Assembly: GCA_900319385.1 (NCBI GenBank)
Contig: ONOG01000008.1
Span: 22,296-86,295 of the forward strand
Direction of reading: 5' to 3'
DNA length: 64,000 nucleotides
DNA from: an uncultured Prevotellaceae bacterium
GTDB taxonomy: Bacteria; Bacteroidota; Bacteroidia; Bacteroidales; Bacteroidaceae
Numbering within the stretch: position 1 is the stretch's first letter; each line of letters starts with the position of its first letter. A program made the position numbers and the translations under genes. This document shows positions 58,557 to 64,000 of this stretch, piece after piece. The notes under the pieces are model-generated. The model had not been told where the DNA came from. It worked only from the letters and a program-made list of their open reading frames with translations, and made no database searches.

Positions 58557-59563
58557 ACAGACTCTTCCCATTCCTTCTGCTGCTTCTCCTCAGCTCCTGC
58601 ATCCGCGAACAGCTGCCCTCGGCCAACACGCCGCAGGGCAATTTCGAGGCTTTGTGGCAAATCATGGACGAGCACTACTGCTTTTTCGATTACAAAAAGC
58701 AAGAAATCGGCGTCGATTGGAATGAGGTACATACCCGCTACGGGCAGAAAATCGCCGACGGCATGAGCCAGCAGCAACTCTTCGAAGTGCTCTGTCAGAT
58801 GATCGGCGAACTGCGCGACGGACACGTCAACCTCGGCTCGGCCTTCGACTACGGCCGCAACTGGAGCTACTACGAAGACTATCCCGACAACTTCCGCGCA
58901 GACATCATCGACCGCTATCTCGGACGCGGCACTGACTACCAGATTGCCGCCGGACTCAAATACCGCATCCTCGACGACAACGTCGGCTACGTGCGCTACG
59001 AATCCTTCCAGAACGGCGTCGGCGACGGCAACATCTCCTACATGCTCAATGCCCTGAAGGGCTGCGCCGGACTCATCATCGACGTGCGCAACAACGGCGG
59101 AGGCAGCCTGGAAGAAGCCCGACGCCTGGCCAGCCACTTCACCAACGACGTCACCCTCGTGGGCTACACCCAGCACAAGACCGGCACGGGCCACGGCGAC
59201 TTCTCCGCTCCCGAGCCCCTCTACCTCGACCCCGCCACCGGCGTCCGTTGGCAAAAACCCGTCGTCCTGCTCACCAACCGCCGCTGTTTCTCCGCCACCA
59301 ACGACTTCGTGAAATGTATGCAGGAGTTCCCGCTCGTCACCACCCTCGGCGACCAGACGGGCGGCGGCAGCGGCATGCCCTTCACCCTCGAGCTCCCCAA
59401 CGGCTGGAGCGTCCGCTACTCAGCCGTCGTCTTCCTCGACGCACGTCGCCAGCACACCGAGTTCGGCGTCCAACCCGACATCCCCCTCCAGATGGACGAC
59501 GCCGACCTTGCCGCAGGGCGCGACACCTACATCGAGGCAGCCCGTCGCCTGCTCCAGCCCTGA
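58553..59563 (+). CDS. S41-family C-terminal processing peptidase (lipoprotein)
   Basis: A 336-residue protein with a lipobox at Cys16 (LSSC). It has the S41 N-terminal helical part, GYVRYESFQNG, the VRNNGGG turn (about 178-184) and the catalytic serine Ser247 in TNRRCFSATNDF; GDQTGGGSGMP follows. No PDZ domain is evident between them, so it is a short, PDZ-less member. Location is probably periplasmic or the outer membrane. Coupled to the DUF3316-like gene by a 4-bp overlap. Confidence 0.87.
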   Translation: MNRLFPFLLLLLLSSCIREQLPSANTPQGNFEALWQIMDEHYCFFDYKKQEIGVDWNEVHTRYGQKIADGMSQQQLFEVLCQMIGELRDGHVNLGSAFDYGRNWSYYEDYPDNFRADIIDRYLGRGTDYQIAAGLKYRILDDNVGYVRYESFQNGVGDGNISYMLNALKGCAGLIIDVRNNGGGSLEEARRLASHFTNDVTLVGYTQHKTGTGHGDFSAPEPLYLDPATGVRWQKPVVLLTNRRCFSATNDFVKCMQEFPLVTTLGDQTGGGSGMPFTLELPNGWSVRYSAVVFLDARRQHTEFGVQPDIPLQMDDADLAAGRDTYIEAARRLLQP

Positions 59564-59625
59564 GCCCTCTTCCAGTCCTCTACCCTCCGCCCCTCCACTT
59601 TTTAACCTTTTCTGCCCGTCGGCAC

Positions 59626-60396
59626 GAGATAGTTGCATTTTTGTCAACTACGACTCCCGATGTATGCCCTCTGAGAATCGCGCAGAAATCAACGACCGAC
59701 CGCTCGGCCGCAAATAGCGCAGCCACGACGCGTTGATTTCCGACCCGTTTTTCACTTTTCACCTTTCACTTTTCACTTCTCCGCCTTTCCCCAGCCATTG
59801 AAATGGCTGGCTACCATTGTCAAGCCCCTCTGGGGCTTCCATCCATCCATTTTTCACTTTTCACTTTTCACTTATTACTTTCCACTTATCCGCCGTCTGG
59901 CTGTCGGCAGTCGGCGGACAAACCTGTCGGCAGACGGCACTTTGCCGGTCGTCAGACGGCGGACTGCCGACGCTCCGTCGGCGGACAACCGACAGGGTAA
60001 ACGGCGCTTTGCCGACGCCCAGACGGCGGACTGCCGATGCTCAGACGGCGGACAAAAATGAAATAAATCGGGATTCGTGATGTGAAAATGCTTTTCGCAA
60101 AGCGGAAAACAAGGATTTTTAGTCAGAAAACACAACTTTTGGGATTTTTTTAGAAGACAACTCGGGACAACTCGGGACAACAAAGGACAACTTTATGATT
60201 TCATTTTTGAGAAAAATGTTGTCCTTTGTTGTCCTTTGTTGTCCCATGTTGTCTTCTAAAATATTGCCTCTCCAAAAATTTTATCCCAATTTCTTTCAGT
60301 TTTCAGGCTTCGCCTGATCGGGCGGGCATGGGAACCCGCCCCTACGACAATGGGCACTCCTGATTTCCGGATGTTTTCATCAAAATTTTTCGTTTC
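59626..60396 (+). repeat. Composite intergenic repeat R2
   Basis: Plus-oriented copy of R1 (26788-27473). Order: GAGATAGTTGCA, the GACCGACCGCTCGGCCGC block (59695-59712), a segment not present in R1 (about 59745-59885) bounded by TTTTCACTTTTCAC tracts, the CCGCCGTCTG palindromes (59889-60055), TTTTCGCAAAGCGG, the TTAGAAGACAAC hairpin of GGACAAC words (60150-60258), a TCAGGCTTCGCCTGA hairpin and GGCGGGCATGGGAACCCGCC. Weaker similarity continues to about 60437. It lies downstream of the S41 gene in a region without genes. Confidence 0.85.
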
Positions 60397-60437
60397 TCTC
60401 CCACAAAAACGCCGGTCAGAAATGTTAAAATTCCCCT

Positions 60438-60934
60438 CTCGTTAACATTTCTAACTTGCTCCACCCCGTCCTCCAGCGTCGTACTGATCTCGACGCAGCG
60501 CACGATGCGCATTTTCAGTTCCCCTCCATCCGTTTGAAGCCTTGCGCTTGCTTGCTCCCTAAGCCTCGTGCGCACGCGCGCGTTCCTTATTCTTTTTCTT
60601 CCTCTGGCCCATTCTTCTTGTCCCTATAGTCTATTCTTTTTCTCCCTCTGGTCCAGTGCAAAGAATGTGTTTGGCTGATTTACGAACGTTTTTGGTTTTT
60701 CGTTAAAAAATCCTCTCTTTCTTTTAGAAATGTAAAATCCAAGCCCTATAGAATGTGTGTTCGCGCACAATTATGCTGAGCGGCATAAATTAGCGGGTAT
60801 TTTCGGGGTAAATACTGCTATTGAATCGTAATTTTAGTAGTTCTTAATTAGAGGAAAAGTAAAAAATATTGTTCCTTTTGTACTTTTTTGCAAAAAAAAT
60901 GAAAAAAAGTTTTGGCGGTTATAAATAAATCCCA
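60438..60934. other. Gene-free stretch upstream of the 61067 gene
   Basis: No convincing gene. It holds a short direct repeat, TATTCTTTTTCTTCCTCTGG (60588) and a close copy at 60632, a purine/pyrimidine-biased segment, and then AT-rich DNA leading into the promoter at 60911-60942. Confidence 0.6.
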
Positions 60935-60942
60935 TATCTTTG
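60911..60942 (+). promoter_or_regulatory. Promoter of the 61067 outer-membrane protein gene
   Basis: TTTG (60911-60914), 20 bp, TATCTTTG (60935-60942): ideal -33/-7 pair. The start codon is about 115 nt beyond the expected transcription start, leaving an unusually long leader. Confidence 0.65.
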
Positions 60943-61066
60943 CAGCGGAATCAGTTAGAAATGCTTAAAAAACAGTAAATTCCAAGTGTTTCCTCCTGAC
61001 TCCGCAAAAGTAAGAAAACAAGTGTTTATCAATTTTTTTTATTAACTTAATTAAAAAAGTAAGATT

Positions 61067-61600
61067 ATGAAAAAGATTCTTTTGACAGCTCTCGTAGCAG
61101 TAGCTTCTCTGACAGCTAACGCACAGGTTTGGCTCGGTGGTAGCCTCGGTTACACTCACTCGGAACGTGAGACTGCCCTTGGCAAAGTAAAGCAGAACAC
61201 ATTCGAAATCGCTCCCGAAGTAGGTTACAGCCTGAGCGAAAAGGTTGACCTTGCTCTCGCCCTCGGCTTCACCAGCGACAAGGTGAAGGGTCAGGACGCT
61301 GAGACTCACTTCCGTGTTAACCCCTATGTTCGTTGGACATTCTACCAGACAGGTGCCGTTGGTTTCTTCGTTGATGGTGGTTTCTGGGTAAAGACAACCA
61401 GCGTTGACGGTGAGAAGGCTGAATTCGGTATCGGCCTCCGTCCCGGTGTGAAGTTCGCTGCTTCTGACAAGGTTACTTTCGTTGCCAGCGTCGGTGGTCT
61501 CGGCTACTGCGGCAATGTTAACAATGTTGACAAGAAGAAGGCTTTCGGTCTGGGTGTTGACGGCAACGACCTGAAGTTCGGTGTTTACTACACTTTCTAA
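61067..61600 (+). CDS. Small outer-membrane beta-barrel protein
   Basis: A 177-residue protein with a signal peptide (ending ANAQ, residue 20) and eight or so alternating strands (VWLGGSLGYTHSER, FEIAPEVGYSLSEK, VDLALALGFTSD, YTF end), the OmpA/porin-like small-barrel pattern common in Prevotella. Codon use is strongly biased, the promoter is ideal and a terminator follows directly, all suggesting abundant expression. Confidence 0.85.
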   Translation: MKKILLTALVAVASLTANAQVWLGGSLGYTHSERETALGKVKQNTFEIAPEVGYSLSEKVDLALALGFTSDKVKGQDAETHFRVNPYVRWTFYQTGAVGFFVDGGFWVKTTSVDGEKAEFGIGLRPGVKFAASDKVTFVASVGGLGYCGNVNNVDKKKAFGLGVDGNDLKFGVYYTF

Positions 61601-61624
61601 TCAACCGAATCAGACTTAAAACCC

Positions 61625-61657
61625 AAGCGGGACACCATGCGGTGCCCCGCTTTTTTG
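61625..61657 (+). terminator. Terminator after the 61067 gene
   Basis: AAGCGGGACACC pairs with GGTGCCCCGCTT (one mismatch) around a 4-nt loop, followed by TTTTT. It stands 24 bp after the stop codon. Confidence 0.85.
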
Positions 61658-61677
61658 TGTTATCATAATTCGGCTTG

Positions 61678-64000
<2,323 letters not shown>

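Overview
The window reads as chromosomal DNA of a Bacteroidales bacterium, most likely a Prevotella-type member of the Prevotellaceae. This is inferred from TAnnTTTG -7 promoter boxes in front of most genes, a PorT-like protein and short type IX-like C-terminal tails ending in GIYIxNGRKFIVR-type sequence, a BlaI/M56 pair whose sensor carries a TonB-plug-like domain, many secreted glycan-degrading enzymes, and moderately high-GC coding DNA separated by AT-rich spacers. No rRNA, tRNA, CRISPR array, prophage, transposase or SusC/SusD pair was seen.

Layout. 1-6.8 kb: a membrane-anchored AraC-type regulator, two tandem lipoproteins (one a zincin), a small membrane protein, another lipoprotein and a periplasmic protein. 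6.8-11.5 kb: the arginine operon argR-GNAT-argG-argC-argD on the minus strand. 11.5-16.9 kb: lpxH, a four-helix-bundle cassette, a DUF59 protein, radC, a glycosyltransferase, a PorT-like protein, a small ferredoxin and a truncated DUF2156-like gene. 17.4-25.5 kb: pta-ackA-PHP phosphatase, rmuC, a DMT exporter, a porin and enolase. 25.5-51.6 kb: a glycan-degradation region (GH127, GH51, GH128-like, PL11 fused to adhesin-like repeats, GH88, GH43) interspersed with blaI-M56, GDP-fucose synthesis (gmd, fcl) and an NhaC-type antiporter. 51.6-64 kb: an acyl-CoA synthetase, proC, a SemiSWEET, parC, a DUF3316 protein, an S41 protease, an abundant outer-membrane protein, and the 3' part of a GH2 beta-galactosidase cut by the window end.

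The most unusual content is repeat DNA. (i) A DUF559 nuclease gene sits between 44-bp near-perfect inverted repeats, inserted between gmd and fcl; a nuclease-less palindromic element with the same core is inserted in frame inside the GH43 gene. Together they suggest a nuclease-linked mobile palindrome family. (ii) A composite intergenic element occurs three times (17.1, 39.0, 48.5 kb): four quasi-palindromic AT-rich units at exactly 21-bp spacing, in two copies next to three GC-rich units at 22-bp spacing. (iii) A composite repeat of about 0.7-0.8 kb occurs twice in inverted orientation (26.8-27.5 and 59.6-60.4 kb). (iv) Hairpins built on CCAAGCGCTTGG recur at four loci. (v) A four-helix-bundle gene is flanked by inverted GTGAAAA tracts inside the lpxH gene cluster.

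Two regulatory layouts are clear enough to propose. A TTGCCAAAAA-N7-TTTTGCCA direct-repeat site lies exactly 50 bp ahead of the -7 box of both the AraC-type gene and the 5278 lipoprotein gene. Two CTAAA-N2-TTTAG palindromes flank the -7 box of blaI.
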